DNA of 64,000 nt. Origin: Nitrospira sp. GTDB lineage: Bacteria > Nitrospirota > Nitrospiria > Nitrospirales > Nitrospiraceae. Position 1 is the first letter of the stretch. Each line of letters starts with the position of its first letter. A model generated the notes under the pieces. It did not search any database, had not been told where the DNA came from, and was given only the letters and a program-made list of their open reading frames with translations. The stretch is from contig JBAOHZ010000009.1 in the NCBI GenBank assembly GCA_037045225.1, positions 1,984,001 to 2,048,000 on the forward strand, in the 5' to 3' direction. Below, in pieces: positions 1 to 8,383 of the stretch. Both the position numbers and the translations under genes were made by a program.

Positions 1-1065
1 ATCCGTGACGAACTGATCGAGATCAAAGAGAAGTATCAGGACGACCGGCGCACCAAGATCGTCAAGGAAGAAGCCGAGCTGACCCTCGAAGACCTGATTG
101 CCGAAGAAGAAGTCGTCGTGACGATTTCCCATGCCGGGTACATCAAGCGGAACGCAGTCACGCTGTACCGGGCACAGCGGCGGGGCGGCAAGGGCAAGAT
201 TGCGATGGGGATCAAGGAAGAGGATTTCGTCGAGACCCTCTTTACGGCGTCCACGCACGACGCACTGCTGTTCTTTACCGATGCCGGCAAGGTCTATTGG
301 CTCAAGGTGCATGAAATTCCAGAAGCCAGCCGCGCGGCAAAGGGCAAAGCGCTGGTGAACCTGTTGGCACTCTCGAAGGATGAGAAGGTCACGGCGTCGC
401 TGCCGGTGAAGGAGTTCCGGGCCGATCGCTTCATCATCATGGGGACCAAGTTGGGCGTCATCAAGAAGACGGAACTGTCGGCCTACAGCAATCCGCGCCA
501 AGGTGGCATCATTGCGCTCTCGCTCGATGCGGGCGACAAGCTGATCGGTGTGGATCTGACCGACGGCCAACGCGAGATTTTATTGGGCACGAAGCAGGGG
601 ATCACCATCCGGTTTAAGGAAGAAGATGTGCGCGCCATGGGACGTACGGCCCACGGGGTACGCGGCATCACCCTTGAGCCCGGCGATGAAGTCATCGGAA
701 TGGAGACGATTACGCCGGATTCGACCACGGCGATCCTCACCGTGACCGAAGGCGGCTATGGTAAACGGACCCCGGTGAACGAATATCGCGTGCAGGGCCG
801 CGGCGGCAAAGGCATCATCAGCGTCAAGACCACGGAGCGGAACGGGCCGGCCGTCGGCTTCCTCCAGGTCCGGGACGAGGATGAGATCATGTTGATGGCG
901 GCGCAGGGGAAAGTGCTGCGCTGCAAGGTCGACGATATCCGTGAAATCGGACGCAACACCCAAGGCGTCCGCCTGCTCGATATGGATGGAGATGAGGATC
1001 GTGTGGTCGCCGTCGTGAGACTGGTCGAACGCGAAGAAGTAGTGCCCGAAGAGGGCGAGTCATGA
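1..1065 (+). CDS. gyrA: DNA gyrase subunit A, C-terminal part (5' end outside window)
   Basis: Open from base 1, so this is the last 354 codons of a larger gene. It begins in the coiled-coil/gate region (IRDELIEIKEKYQDDRR) and continues into the six-bladed beta-pinwheel that wraps DNA. The GyrA box QRRGGKG at nt 175-195 separates GyrA from ParC, which lacks a clean box. Blade repeats such as VQGRGGKG follow. Gyrase introduces negative supercoils using ATP with GyrB. The start lies upstream of the window. Identity is very secure. Confidence 0.96.
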   Translation: MRDELIEIKEKYQDDRRTKIVKEEAELTLEDLIAEEEVVVTISHAGYIKRNAVTLYRAQRRGGKGKIAMGIKEEDFVETLFTASTHDALLFFTDAGKVYWLKVHEIPEASRAAKGKALVNLLALSKDEKVTASLPVKEFRADRFIIMGTKLGVIKKTELSAYSNPRQGGIIALSLDAGDKLIGVDLTDGQREILLGTKQGITIRFKEEDVRAMGRTAHGVRGITLEPGDEVIGMETITPDSTTAILTVTEGGYGKRTPVNEYRVQGRGGKGIISVKTTERNGPAVGFLQVRDEDEIMLMAAQGKVLRCKVDDIREIGRNTQGVRLLDMDGDEDRVVAVVRLVEREEVVPEEGES

Positions 1066-1111
1066 CTCCTTGGAGCCGCACCGGCTTCACGCGGCTCTCC
1101 TCACCACGGTT

Positions 1112-1726
1112 ATGAACCACCCGACTCCGCCACCGGCCGAGGCATCAGTCCGCCCTCCGGCCAAACGTCCGCTTGACACCGTTGTCAAAATGGCGCTGGG
1201 CGTCCTGTTCGGCTCCTTTGCCTTGATCTGGGGCGGGATGTTTCTCAGCCGACCGGATCGGTCGATTCCTCCCTACAGTATCGGCTCCCAGGAGCGGACC
1301 GTGGTGGCGGTGCATGTGCCGTCCTGGACCAGCGACACCGAAATCGAAACCCTGATCGAACGATTCCGGAAAGTCGGCGCGGAAGGCCGGAACTTCGGCA
1401 GTATGAAAATCCAGCCGACGACCCTGGATGATCCGAAGGGACGCTATCAGCATATTGCGATTTATATCTTCACCGATGAGGGCTGGACGGAGCCGGAGGT
1501 GCTGCATAAGTATGTGACGGGCGACGATGCCACGGTGCGGGACGGGTTCGAGGGATCCGTGCGTGGATTCTACCGGCTGGATGAACAGGAAGAAGAAGGC
1601 CGCATCGGGCCGGTTCCCAGGGGAAAAGACAGTGTGGCCACCGCGGCCTATTCGCGACCCTTGTTCAAGGGGACTGTCGTGAGGAACGCGGCGGAGGGGC
1701 CGGCTGACTCAACGCCTGCGCCATGA
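1112..1726 (+). CDS. membrane-anchored protein of unknown function
   Basis: 204 residues from ATG 1112; a TTG at 1070 would add 14 residues. A Pro-rich cytoplasmic N-terminus is followed by one hydrophobic segment at about residues 24-46, then a soluble domain of about 150 residues, so it is probably a signal-anchored periplasmic protein. I recognise no family. It starts 46 bp after gyrA and may be cotranscribed. Its 3' end overlaps the convergent DUF721 gene by 62 bp, which is unusual and means both C-termini are coded by the same DNA. Confidence 0.75.
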   Translation: MNHPTPPPAEASVRPPAKRPLDTVVKMALGVLFGSFALIWGGMFLSRPDRSIPPYSIGSQERTVVAVHVPSWTSDTEIETLIERFRKVGAEGRNFGSMKIQPTTLDDPKGRYQHIAIYIFTDEGWTEPEVLHKYVTGDDATVRDGFEGSVRGFYRLDEQEEEGRIGPVPRGKDSVATAAYSRPLFKGTVVRNAAEGPADSTPAP

Positions 1727-2171
1727 GCGTAATCAGGTGTTCTCGCAGAGCCTGGTCTTGAATGCCTTGCGTGTGGAGCGTGGCTTCCTGGAGGAGCTGA
1801 AGGGATGGCTGAACGGCAGGCGGATCTGGAAAAGCCGCACCGGCTACGGTCGACGAATGGTCTGCCGGAAACTCCCCGACACGCAAGACGATCTCCGTGA
1901 CCAGCGGTTGCCCCGCCATTCCATTCACCTTCTCCAAGAGGACCGGTTTGAGGAACGTGAGTTGCTGCAACCACACTGAATTATGGACCAGGACGTATAG
2001 TTTTTTGAACCGGATCTGGTCGGGACGCGTGTGGGCCGCGATCGGCTCGCCCACGATGTCCGACCACTGGCGTCGCAAGCGCGCTTCGAACAGTTTGCTC
2101 TCCAGGCCCAACCTGTGAGCAACACCGGCCAGGATCGAGCCCAAGGAATCGAGTCTGCTCTGTCCACGCAT
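1665..2171 (-). CDS. DUF721 / DciA-like protein
   Basis: 168 residues from ATG 2171 (an upstream start would add 36 residues with no homologous look). Residues 5-90 fit the DUF721 pattern: LxxxWxxIVGEPIAAHTxP, then a basic patch and LYVLVHNSVWLQQL. The family includes DciA, a loader of replicative helicase DnaB in bacteria lacking DnaC; that role is inferred here. The Pro-rich C-terminal tail overlaps the convergent neighbour. It is divergent from smpB with 52 bp between starts. Confidence 0.75.
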   Translation of the reverse strand: MRGQSRLDSLGSILAGVAHRLGLESKLFEARLRRQWSDIVGEPIAAHTRPDQIRFKKLYVLVHNSVWLQQLTFLKPVLLEKVNGMAGQPLVTEIVLRVGEFPADHSSTVAGAAFPDPPAVQPSLQLLQEATLHTQGIQDQALREHLITLMAQALSQPAPPPRSSRQSP

Positions 2172-2223
2172 GGTGGTATGATAGCAAAATCCGTTCGATG
2201 GAAATAGCTGACCCCGGCATGAG

Positions 2224-2703
2224 ATGACAAAAACGCACGATAAAGAAGACCAGTACAAAGTCGTCGCCACCAATCGCAAGGCGTACCACGACTACTTTAT
2301 CGAAGAGAAGTTCGAAGCCGGCGTCATCCTGCGGGGGACGGAGGTGAAGTCGTTGCGGGAAGGGCGCGTCAATCTGCAGGACAGTTATGCCTCGGTGGAT
2401 GACGGCGAGGTCTACTTGCAGCATTGTCACATCAGTCCCTACTCGCACGGCAATCTGATGAATCACGACCCGCTCCGCAAGCGGAAACTGCTGCTGCACC
2501 GCAAGGAGATCAACAAGCTGATCGGAAAGACTCAGCTGAAGGGTCTCACGCTCGTCCCCCTGCGCATCTATTTTTCGAAGCGCGGCCATGCCAAGGTGGA
2601 GTTGGCCCTGGCGAAGGGCAAGAAGCAATACGACCGCCGTGAATCGATTAAGGCCCGCGAAGCAGGCCGTGAAGTCGAACGCGCGATCAAGAGCAGGAAG
2701 TAA
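2224..2703 (+). CDS. smpB: SsrA-binding protein SmpB
   Basis: 159 residues, the usual length. Family signatures are visible: NRKAYHDYFIEEKFEAGVILRG near residues 17-38, GTEVKSLREGRVNLQDSY near 38-55, and a basic C-terminal tail (KKQYDRRESIKAREA). SmpB binds tmRNA and brings it to stalled ribosomes for trans-translation. Its partner ssrA lies about 32.5 kb downstream in this window. The GATG start lies 52 bp from the divergent DUF721 gene. Confidence 0.97.
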   Translation: MTKTHDKEDQYKVVATNRKAYHDYFIEEKFEAGVILRGTEVKSLREGRVNLQDSYASVDDGEVYLQHCHISPYSHGNLMNHDPLRKRKLLLHRKEINKLIGKTQLKGLTLVPLRIYFSKRGHAKVELALAKGKKQYDRRESIKAREAGREVERAIKSRK

Positions 2704-2876
2704 GCGGGTTTGTCCCTGCCCGCGAGAGCCATTGAGGCCTCGGTTATTTCTCAGCGTGTTGTGTCCCTTTCCCCGCCCGGCAGGTTGATCGGCCTGTGAC
2801 CCGTCGCACCCCTAAACCCACAACTGACTGATCTCGAGGACGATATGTCCTTTCCGTCAAGGGAGCATATTTGCCC

Positions 2877-2904
2877 TTGACTTGGTTCTAATTAGAACTA
2901 TTAT
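2877..2904 (+). promoter_or_regulatory. promoter with palindromic operator in the spacer, upstream of the first DoxX gene
   Basis: TTGACT (2877-2882), a 16-bp spacer, then TATTAT (2899-2904). The spacer contains GTTCTAATTAGAAC at 2885-2898, a perfect 14-bp palindrome that sits exactly between the two hexamers. A repressor bound there would block RNA polymerase. It lies 91 bp upstream of the DoxX start. Hexamers and palindrome are seen; the regulator is unknown (HxlR or MarR type would fit). Confidence 0.6.
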
Positions 2905-2994
2905 AGTGACTTCGGCCCATATGGCGCTTCGCCTGGGGATCTGTGCGGTGGGCAGAGTCAGGCGGTCTATGGTCAATTTCTGGAGGGAAATTAA

Positions 2995-3441
2995 ATGAAG
3001 GCGTTATTCAAGACAGATGATGGGTGGTCCGGCCTGATTTTGCGGCTGACCTTGGGGTTGGTGATGCTGCCGCACGGGGCTCAAAAGTTACTGGGTTGGT
3101 TCGGTGGGTTCGGGTTCGACGGGACCATGGGGTTCTTCACTCAGAAAATGGGGCTACCCTGGATCGTCGCATTTCTGGTTATCATGGGGGAATTTTTCGG
3201 CGCCGTGGGGTTGCTCGCCGGCTTGTTAACGCGATTCACGGCCGCCAGCTTCGTTGTGATCATGCTGGGAGCCATTCTGACGGTGCATCTGCCGTTTGGG
3301 TTTTTCATGAACTGGTTTGGGCAACAGCAGGGAGAGGGGTATGAGTATCACCTCCTGGTGATCGGGTTGGCCGCCGCGTTACTGGTAACGGGAGCCGGCC
3401 GATGGTCGATTGATCGGGTTGTGGCGGAACGAGTTGCCTGA
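2995..3441 (+). CDS. DoxX family membrane protein (copy 1)
   Basis: 148 residues with about four transmembrane helices. The DoxX pattern is clear: LRLTLGLVMLPHGAQKLLGWFGG at the N-terminus, a central FLVIMGEFFGAVGLLAGLLTRFTA and HLPFGFFMNWF. DoxX proteins are small inner-membrane proteins linked to thiol and sulfur redox stress and quinone pools; the molecular role is poorly known. RBS GGAGGG lies just before the ATG. It is the first gene behind the palindromic promoter and is probably cotranscribed with the NmrA gene 20 bp downstream. A close paralogue lies at 19383. Confidence 0.88.
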   Translation: MKALFKTDDGWSGLILRLTLGLVMLPHGAQKLLGWFGGFGFDGTMGFFTQKMGLPWIVAFLVIMGEFFGAVGLLAGLLTRFTAASFVVIMLGAILTVHLPFGFFMNWFGQQQGEGYEYHLLVIGLAAALLVTGAGRWSIDRVVAERVA

Positions 3442-3461
3442 GGCCGGAAAGGAAACCGAAG

Positions 3462-4319
3462 ATGTTTGTTGTATTAGGTGCTACAGGACATACAGGGGCC
3501 GCAGTCGTAGAGACGCTGCTTGCTCGCAAACAGCCCGTGCGGGTGGTGGTTCGGTCGGCCGACAAGAGAGCAGCCTGGAGAGCAAAAGGGGTTGAGGTGG
3601 CCGTTGCCTCGCTGGATGATGTGCCAGCCTTGACGAAAGCCTTGCAAGGGGCGTTGGGTGTCTATCTGCTGGTTCCGCCGAACTATGGGGCTGCGGCATG
3701 GCTTGCGGAGCAACGGCAACGGATGGATCGCGCGGCCGAAGCCGTCAAAGCGAGCGGGATTTCGCACGTCGTGCTGCTCTCGTCCGTCGGCGGCCAGCTC
3801 CCGGAAGGCACCGGCCCTATACGCGCCGTCCGATACGGTGAACACAAACTGAGTGCGGTGGCTCGTAATCTGACGATTTTGCGCCCCTGTTATTTCATGG
3901 AAAACTGGGCGCCGGGTATCGGTCTGGCAAAGAGTGAGGGGCTGTTGCCCACATTCATTGCGCCGCAGGCCAAGGTGCCGATGATATCGACGAAGGATAT
4001 CGGCCGTGTCGCAGCAGAGCGATTGATGGCCGGTGGAAGGGGCCAGACGGTGGTGGAGCTCGCAGGTCCGGAGGAGTACAGTCCGGAACAGGTGGCCGAA
4101 GCGCTCGGCCGGATTCTTGGGCGGGCGGTCGTCGCGCAACCGGCGCCGCTCAGTGCCGTGGTGCCGACATTGACCTTGTTCGGTTTTTCCAGAGAAGCAG
4201 CCGGTTTGTTCGAGGAAATGTACACGGCGTTTTCAACCGGTGCGATCACGTATGAACACCCCGCCTCGCTGGTGCGAGGGACCATTTCCCTCGCGGAAGC
4301 ATTGCGCGGAATGGTGTAA
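3462..4319 (+). CDS. NmrA/SDR-type NAD(P)-binding protein (copy 1)
   Basis: 285 residues. GATGHTG at residues 6-12 is the dinucleotide-binding turn of atypical short-chain dehydrogenases. VVVRSADKRAAW after beta-2 suggests NADP. The pattern is that of NmrA-like redox sensors and NAD(P)H:quinone reductase-like proteins rather than a proven enzyme. It follows DoxX at 20 bp and precedes pirin at 14 bp, so a DoxX-NmrA-pirin operon is likely. Two further NmrA-type genes lie at 13271 and 26747. Confidence 0.85.
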   Translation: MFVVLGATGHTGAAVVETLLARKQPVRVVVRSADKRAAWRAKGVEVAVASLDDVPALTKALQGALGVYLLVPPNYGAAAWLAEQRQRMDRAAEAVKASGISHVVLLSSVGGQLPEGTGPIRAVRYGEHKLSAVARNLTILRPCYFMENWAPGIGLAKSEGLLPTFIAPQAKVPMISTKDIGRVAAERLMAGGRGQTVVELAGPEEYSPEQVAEALGRILGRAVVAQPAPLSAVVPTLTLFGFSREAAGLFEEMYTAFSTGAITYEHPASLVRGTISLAEALRGMV

Positions 4320-4333
4320 GGAAGGAGACCGCT

Positions 4334-5218
4334 ATGCGAACAGGCACATCCATCACGAAAGACCTTGTCGGTGTGTATCAGGCAGGGTCTCATCATATGG
4401 TCGGCGACGGGTTTCCGGTCCGCAACATGATTCCCGGCGCCGGAATCGAGGAACAGCTGTCGCCGTTTTTGATGCTCGATTATCTGGGGCCGCAGCAGTT
4501 CCCGCCGACCAACCGGCGGCTCGGGGTCGGTGAGCATCCTCATCGGGGCTTCGAGACGGTCACGATTATGTACCACGGAAAGGTGGCGCATCGTGATTCA
4601 ACCGGCAGCGGCGGCGTCATCGGTCCCGGCGATGTGCAGTGGATGACGGCGGCTTCGGGTATCGTGCACGAAGAATTGCATGAAGAGGAATTTGCCAAAC
4701 AGGGTGGCCTGTTGGAGGGGATCCAGCTGTGGGTCAATCTGCCGAGGGCGTCCAAGATGACCGCGCCTCGTTATCAGACGCTGGTCGATGCCGAGATTCC
4801 TGCGGTCGAGCTTGATGGAGGAGCTGGTCGGGTGCGCGTGATCGCCGGGGAGTTTCGCGGTGCAAAAGGTCCGGCGAAGACCTTCAGTCCGGTCCATCTG
4901 TACGACCTGCGGTTGCAGGCGGGACATCAGATGGAACTCGACTTACCCGAGGGATTCAATTCGTCCCTGTTTGTGCTGCACGGGCAGATTGTGGTGAACG
5001 GGTCGCAGGCTGTTCAGGAAGTGGAAATCGCGTTGCTCGGACAGCGAGGTGAGCGCGTGGCGCTGGAGGCGAAGCAGGATGCGACCATTCTCGTGATGAG
5101 CGGAGAACCGATTGCCGAGCCGATCGCCCGGTACGGTCCGTTCGTGATGAACACGCGCGACGAAATTATTCAGGCGGTCCAAGACTATCAAGCGGGCCGG
5201 ATGGGACATCTGGGCTAA
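4334..5218 (+). CDS. pirin family cupin protein (copy 1)
   Basis: 294 residues, a normal pirin length. The N-terminal cupin carries the metal ligands: GEHPHRGFET gives the HxH pair and GIVHEE gives His and Glu. Pirins bind Fe(II); some act as quercetinases, others modulate metabolism by protein contact. RBS AAGGAGA lies upstream of the ATG. It resembles the pirin at 5845 closely along its whole length, including GSGGVIGPGDVQWMTAASG in both, so this is a recent tandem duplication with the DUF5069 gene between. Confidence 0.93.
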   Translation: MRTGTSITKDLVGVYQAGSHHMVGDGFPVRNMIPGAGIEEQLSPFLMLDYLGPQQFPPTNRRLGVGEHPHRGFETVTIMYHGKVAHRDSTGSGGVIGPGDVQWMTAASGIVHEELHEEEFAKQGGLLEGIQLWVNLPRASKMTAPRYQTLVDAEIPAVELDGGAGRVRVIAGEFRGAKGPAKTFSPVHLYDLRLQAGHQMELDLPEGFNSSLFVLHGQIVVNGSQAVQEVEIALLGQRGERVALEAKQDATILVMSGEPIAEPIARYGPFVMNTRDEIIQAVQDYQAGRMGHLG

Positions 5219-5336
5219 GCGTCAACAGGCTCTGCCGGGCGGTTGTGCCAGATATCGCTGGTACAGCCGCAGCCGGTACAGGCGCTGATGATGGAGGCTG
5301 CAACAAAGACCTTGTAGGGAAGCAACGGAGACCGTC

Positions 5337-5798
5337 ATGAAAACGGATTTGGATAGAGTCGGCACATTGGCCCTGGATCTTCGGAAGGACTATCCTCGGA
5401 GTCCTCGTGAAAAACTGGGCGGCTATGTGATTGCCGCCCGCTGTGTGGATAAATGCCGGGCCTTGTTGCTCGGGATCAACGGGGAATACAGCTATTGGCC
5501 CTGTTCGCTGGCCAGCCAATGGTTTGCCTTTACGGGGATTACGCCGGAGCAATTGAAAGCGGTGGTGGCGACAGGAGCCACGGATGAGCAGATCGCCGAA
5601 TGGATCAAAGAGACGTCGAAGATCACGGATGCGAATGACGTGCTGAAGTGGAATAACACATTGCGCGATACGCGGCTGAGCGACATGAGCCTTGAGGCGC
5701 AGCAATACCTCGAAGACTATATTCCCAAGTTCGTGCCGGCGCATCGTCCGGTATACGTATGGTTCGATGTGTACGATTTGGAGGAGAAGCGGCTGTGA
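5337..5798 (+). CDS. DUF5069 domain protein
   Basis: 153 residues. Motifs LRKDYPRSPREKLGGY near the N-terminus and a C-terminal RPVYVWFDVYDLEEKRL fit DUF5069, a small uncharacterised family. No signal peptide or membrane segment is seen. It sits between the two tandem pirins. Its last 17 codons reappear with one stop mutation at 8293-8346, so a second copy once followed the second pirin block. Function unknown. Confidence 0.75.
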   Translation: MKTDLDRVGTLALDLRKDYPRSPREKLGGYVIAARCVDKCRALLLGINGEYSYWPCSLASQWFAFTGITPEQLKAVVATGATDEQIAEWIKETSKITDANDVLKWNNTLRDTRLSDMSLEAQQYLEDYIPKFVPAHRPVYVWFDVYDLEEKRL

Positions 5799-5844
5799 GG
5801 ATACTCCGCGGAGAGTGATCGGTATGGACAAGGAAAGGAACACG

Positions 5845-6741
5845 ATGATGACACAGCAGACAGCGAGTGCGGTCACGAAGGAACTGGCCGGAGTGTATGC
5901 TGCTGATTCTCCGCATATGGTCGGTGATGGCTTTCCGGTGCGCAACATGATTCCGGGCCCTGAGGGAGACGATCAGCAATTTTCTCCCTTCCTGCTTCTG
6001 GACTATATGGGGCCGAAGTATTTTCCTCCGACCTACCGGCGGCTCGGCGTGGGTGAGCATCCGCATCGGGGGTTTGAAACGGTGACGATTATGTATCAAG
6101 GCAAGGTGTCGCATCGTGACTCGACCGGCAGCGGCGGCGTCATCGGTCCCGGCGATGTGCAGTGGATGACGGCGGCCTCCGGCATCGTGCACGAGGAACT
6201 GCACGAGGAAGGGTTTGCCGAGCAGGGGGGCACGCTGGAGGGTGTGCAGCTTTGGGTGAATCTCCCGAAGGCGGTCAAGATGTCGCCGCCTCGGTACCAG
6301 ACGCTGGTGAATCAGGATATTCCAACGGTGGATCTTCCGGGTGGGGCGGGCCAGGTTCGCGTCATCGCGGGCGAATTTCAGGGCGTCGCCGGCCCTGCAA
6401 AGACGTTCAGCCCAGTCCATTTGTACGATCTTCGTGTGACGGCTGGGCACCGGGTTGAGTTGACGTTGCCGGCGGGGTTTAACACGTCGGTGCTCGTGCT
6501 CCGGGGCCGGGTGGCGATCAACGGGTCGAAGGAGGCCCGGGAGGCTCAATTGGCCGTCTTCGGGCAGGCCGGCGAACGGGTGGCACTTGAGGCCAAAGAA
6601 GATGCGACGCTGCTCGTTCTCAGCGGAGAACCGATCAATGAACCGATCGCACGCTATGGTCCCTTTGTCATGAATACCCGCGAGGAGTTGATGCAGGCGG
6701 CACAGGATTATCAAGCAGGCAAGATGGGACATTTGTCGTGA
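5845..6741 (+). CDS. pirin family cupin protein (copy 2)
   Basis: 298 residues from ATG 5845. This start is chosen because AAGGAAAGG lies 7 bp upstream and the N-terminus then aligns with copy 1 (VTKELAGVY against ITKDLVGVY); the frame is open further upstream. Iron ligands are kept: HPHRGFE and GIVHEE. The stop overlaps the GTG of the DsbA-like gene by 4 bp (GTGA), so translation of the two is probably coupled. Role as for copy 1: Fe(II) cupin, possible quercetinase-type dioxygenase, substrate unknown. Confidence 0.92.
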   Translation: MMTQQTASAVTKELAGVYAADSPHMVGDGFPVRNMIPGPEGDDQQFSPFLLLDYMGPKYFPPTYRRLGVGEHPHRGFETVTIMYQGKVSHRDSTGSGGVIGPGDVQWMTAASGIVHEELHEEGFAEQGGTLEGVQLWVNLPKAVKMSPPRYQTLVNQDIPTVDLPGGAGQVRVIAGEFQGVAGPAKTFSPVHLYDLRVTAGHRVELTLPAGFNTSVLVLRGRVAINGSKEAREAQLAVFGQAGERVALEAKEDATLLVLSGEPINEPIARYGPFVMNTREELMQAAQDYQAGKMGHLS

Positions 6742-7400
6742 CGAATTCGGCGCTCCATATCGACATCTATTCCGATGTCGTCTGTCCCTGGTGTTATGTC
6801 GGGAAACGGCGACTGGAACGAGCGCTGACAGAGTTCGGCGGAGACGTACGAGTGACCTGGCGGCCGTTTCAGTTGAATCCGACGATGCCGAAGGATGGGA
6901 TGGATCGCACGGCCTATCTCGAAGCGAAGTTCGGGAGCCTGGAGACGTTCCGGCAGATGGAGGAATCTGTGCTGGCTGCCGGAGCGTCGGAGCGGATTGC
7001 CTTCGCATTCGAGAAGATTGCACGGGCGCCGAATACGTTTGACGCGCATCGGTTGATTTGGCTTGGTGCACGAGAAGACTGCCAGAACGCGGTGGTCGCC
7101 TCGCTCTTCCGAGGCTATTTCGAGGAGGGGGCCGATATCGGGTCGGTCCCGACCCTCGTCGATCTTGCCGGCCGTGCAGGATTGAATCGGGAGTCCGTGG
7201 AACGCATGCTCCAGAGCGACGAAGGAACTGCAGAGGTCAAGGCGGAAGCCGCGGCTGGTCACCGGCTGGGCATTCGTGGCGTCCCCTATTTCATCGTGAA
7301 CGGGACGTCTGCGATCTCGGGTGCACAGCCGGTGGACGTCTTTGTGTCGGCGCTCAAGCGGGTGGCGGCGGAGGGCGCCGGACGAAAGGCAGATGTGTGA
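6738..7400 (+). CDS. DsbA family oxidoreductase, FrnE type
   Basis: 220 residues from GTG 6738. Begins IDIYSDVVCPWCYVGKRRLE; the thioredoxin-fold active site is C16-P-W-C19. The all-helical insertion and the late cis-Pro segment RGVPYFIVNG fit the FrnE branch (2-hydroxychromene-2-carboxylate isomerase/DsbA superfamily). No signal peptide, so cytoplasmic: more likely a disulfide or glutathione-linked oxidoreductase under stress than a periplasmic DsbA. It overlaps pirin by 4 bp and the VOC gene by one base. Confidence 0.9.
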   Translation: MTNSALHIDIYSDVVCPWCYVGKRRLERALTEFGGDVRVTWRPFQLNPTMPKDGMDRTAYLEAKFGSLETFRQMEESVLAAGASERIAFAFEKIARAPNTFDAHRLIWLGAREDCQNAVVASLFRGYFEEGADIGSVPTLVDLAGRAGLNRESVERMLQSDEGTAEVKAEAAAGHRLGIRGVPYFIVNGTSAISGAQPVDVFVSALKRVAAEGAGRKADV

Positions 7401-7834
7401 TGGCGGTGCAAGTCTATGGCTGCAACCACATCGTCATTGAAGTCACCGACGCCAAGAAGGCGGTGAAGTTTTATTCGGACGTGTTCGGCTTGAAGATGCT
7501 CCGAGGCGGTGAAGGTGCCGCCTGGTGCAAGCTGGGGGAGCATCAATTCATGGCGATCTTTGAGGTCGAGCAACTGCAACCGGACCGGGTGAAGCACTTT
7601 GGTCTGATGGTCCGTGATGCCAAGCAGATCAAAGAAGTGAGACAGAAGCTGACGAAGAAGTACAAGTTGAAGATGCAGCCAGGTTTCCGCTGCGACTTTC
7701 GCGATCCTTGGGGCAATCGCATTCAAGTCGGTGATCTGAGCGACGAGTCGCTCGTCTGGCTGCTCCCCTACCAGGAAGTGCAGAAGGCCGGGATAACATT
7801 CGTCAATAAATCACAAAAGGAGAAACGGTCATGA
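7400..7834 (+). CDS. VOC superfamily protein (glyoxalase/dioxygenase fold, copy 1)
   Basis: 144 residues from ATG 7400, which shares a base with the preceding TGA (TGATG). VYGCNHIVIEVTDAKKAVKFYSDVFGL is the classic first betaalphabetabetabeta module, and DPWGNRIQVGDLSD closes the second. The family covers glyoxalase I, extradiol dioxygenases and resistance proteins; the substrate cannot be told. The longer frame that starts at 7058 runs through the DsbA gene and is not real. Its stop overlaps the next ATG (ATGA). Confidence 0.85.
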   Translation: MAVQVYGCNHIVIEVTDAKKAVKFYSDVFGLKMLRGGEGAAWCKLGEHQFMAIFEVEQLQPDRVKHFGLMVRDAKQIKEVRQKLTKKYKLKMQPGFRCDFRDPWGNRIQVGDLSDESLVWLLPYQEVQKAGITFVNKSQKEKRS

Positions 7835-8205
7835 GCACGACGAATCTGCAACAGCGGTTGAACGATCTGTTCGGCTATATCGGTCAAGGCAAGATCATCG
7901 AGGCAATAAACGAGTTCTACGACAAGGACGTCAAGATGCAGGAGAATGCCCATCCTCCGACAGAGGGTCTCGCGGCCAATATCGAGCGGGAGAAACAGTT
8001 TATGAGCAACGTGAAAGAGTGGAAAGGGTTCAATGTCACGGCCAGCGGAGTCGGCGACGGCGTCACGTTCTATGAGTGTGCGCTCGATTTCATCGCCGTC
8101 AGCGGGCAGCCGGTTCATATGGAACAGGTGGTGCTGGCGAAGTGGAAGAACGGCAAGATCGTTCACGAACGGTATTATTACGACACAGGGAAGCAGGCAT
8201 CCTGA
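7831..8205 (+). CDS. SnoaL/NTF2-like protein
   Basis: 124 residues. The pattern LNDLFGYIGQGKIIEAINEFYDKDVKMQEN, then a C-terminal VVLAKWKNGKIVHERYYYDTG, is that of SnoaL-like NTF2-fold proteins (small hydrolases, isomerases or ligand binders). RBS AAAGGAGAAA is clear. It ends the tightly overlapping pirin-dsbA-VOC-SnoaL run. Substrate unknown. The DUF5069 remnant lies just downstream. Confidence 0.82.
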   Translation: MSTTNLQQRLNDLFGYIGQGKIIEAINEFYDKDVKMQENAHPPTEGLAANIEREKQFMSNVKEWKGFNVTASGVGDGVTFYECALDFIAVSGQPVHMEQVVLAKWKNGKIVHERYYYDTGKQAS

Positions 8206-8292
8206 TGACCGAATCGTGGCTTGAAGGTGCCGCTGCAGAAGTGTACGGTTTCTGCGCCGTCATTGCGCCACGTTTTGAGAAGAGGAAACTAC

Positions 8293-8346
8293 CGCCCTGT
8301 TTACGTGTAGTTCGATGTGTACGATCTGGAAGAGCAGCGCTTGTGA
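8293..8346 (+). pseudogene. remnant of a second DUF5069 gene (3' end only)
   Basis: Read in frame from 8293 this gives RPVYV-stop-FDVYDLEEQRL-stop, against RPVYVWFDVYDLEEKRL at the end of the intact gene at 5337-5798. The Trp codon TGG has become TAG and one Lys is Gln. No match to the rest of the gene is visible upstream (8206-8292). This is a decayed duplicate. Confidence 0.85.
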
Positions 8347-8383
8347 CAAATGGATGTGTGGCTGACACCTGAAGGAACTCGAT

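Noticed and set aside
7058..7400. N-terminal extension of the VOC frame through the dsbA gene
   Set aside because: It lies wholly inside the DsbA-like gene in another frame, shows no domain, and ATG 7400 gives a normal VOC protein.
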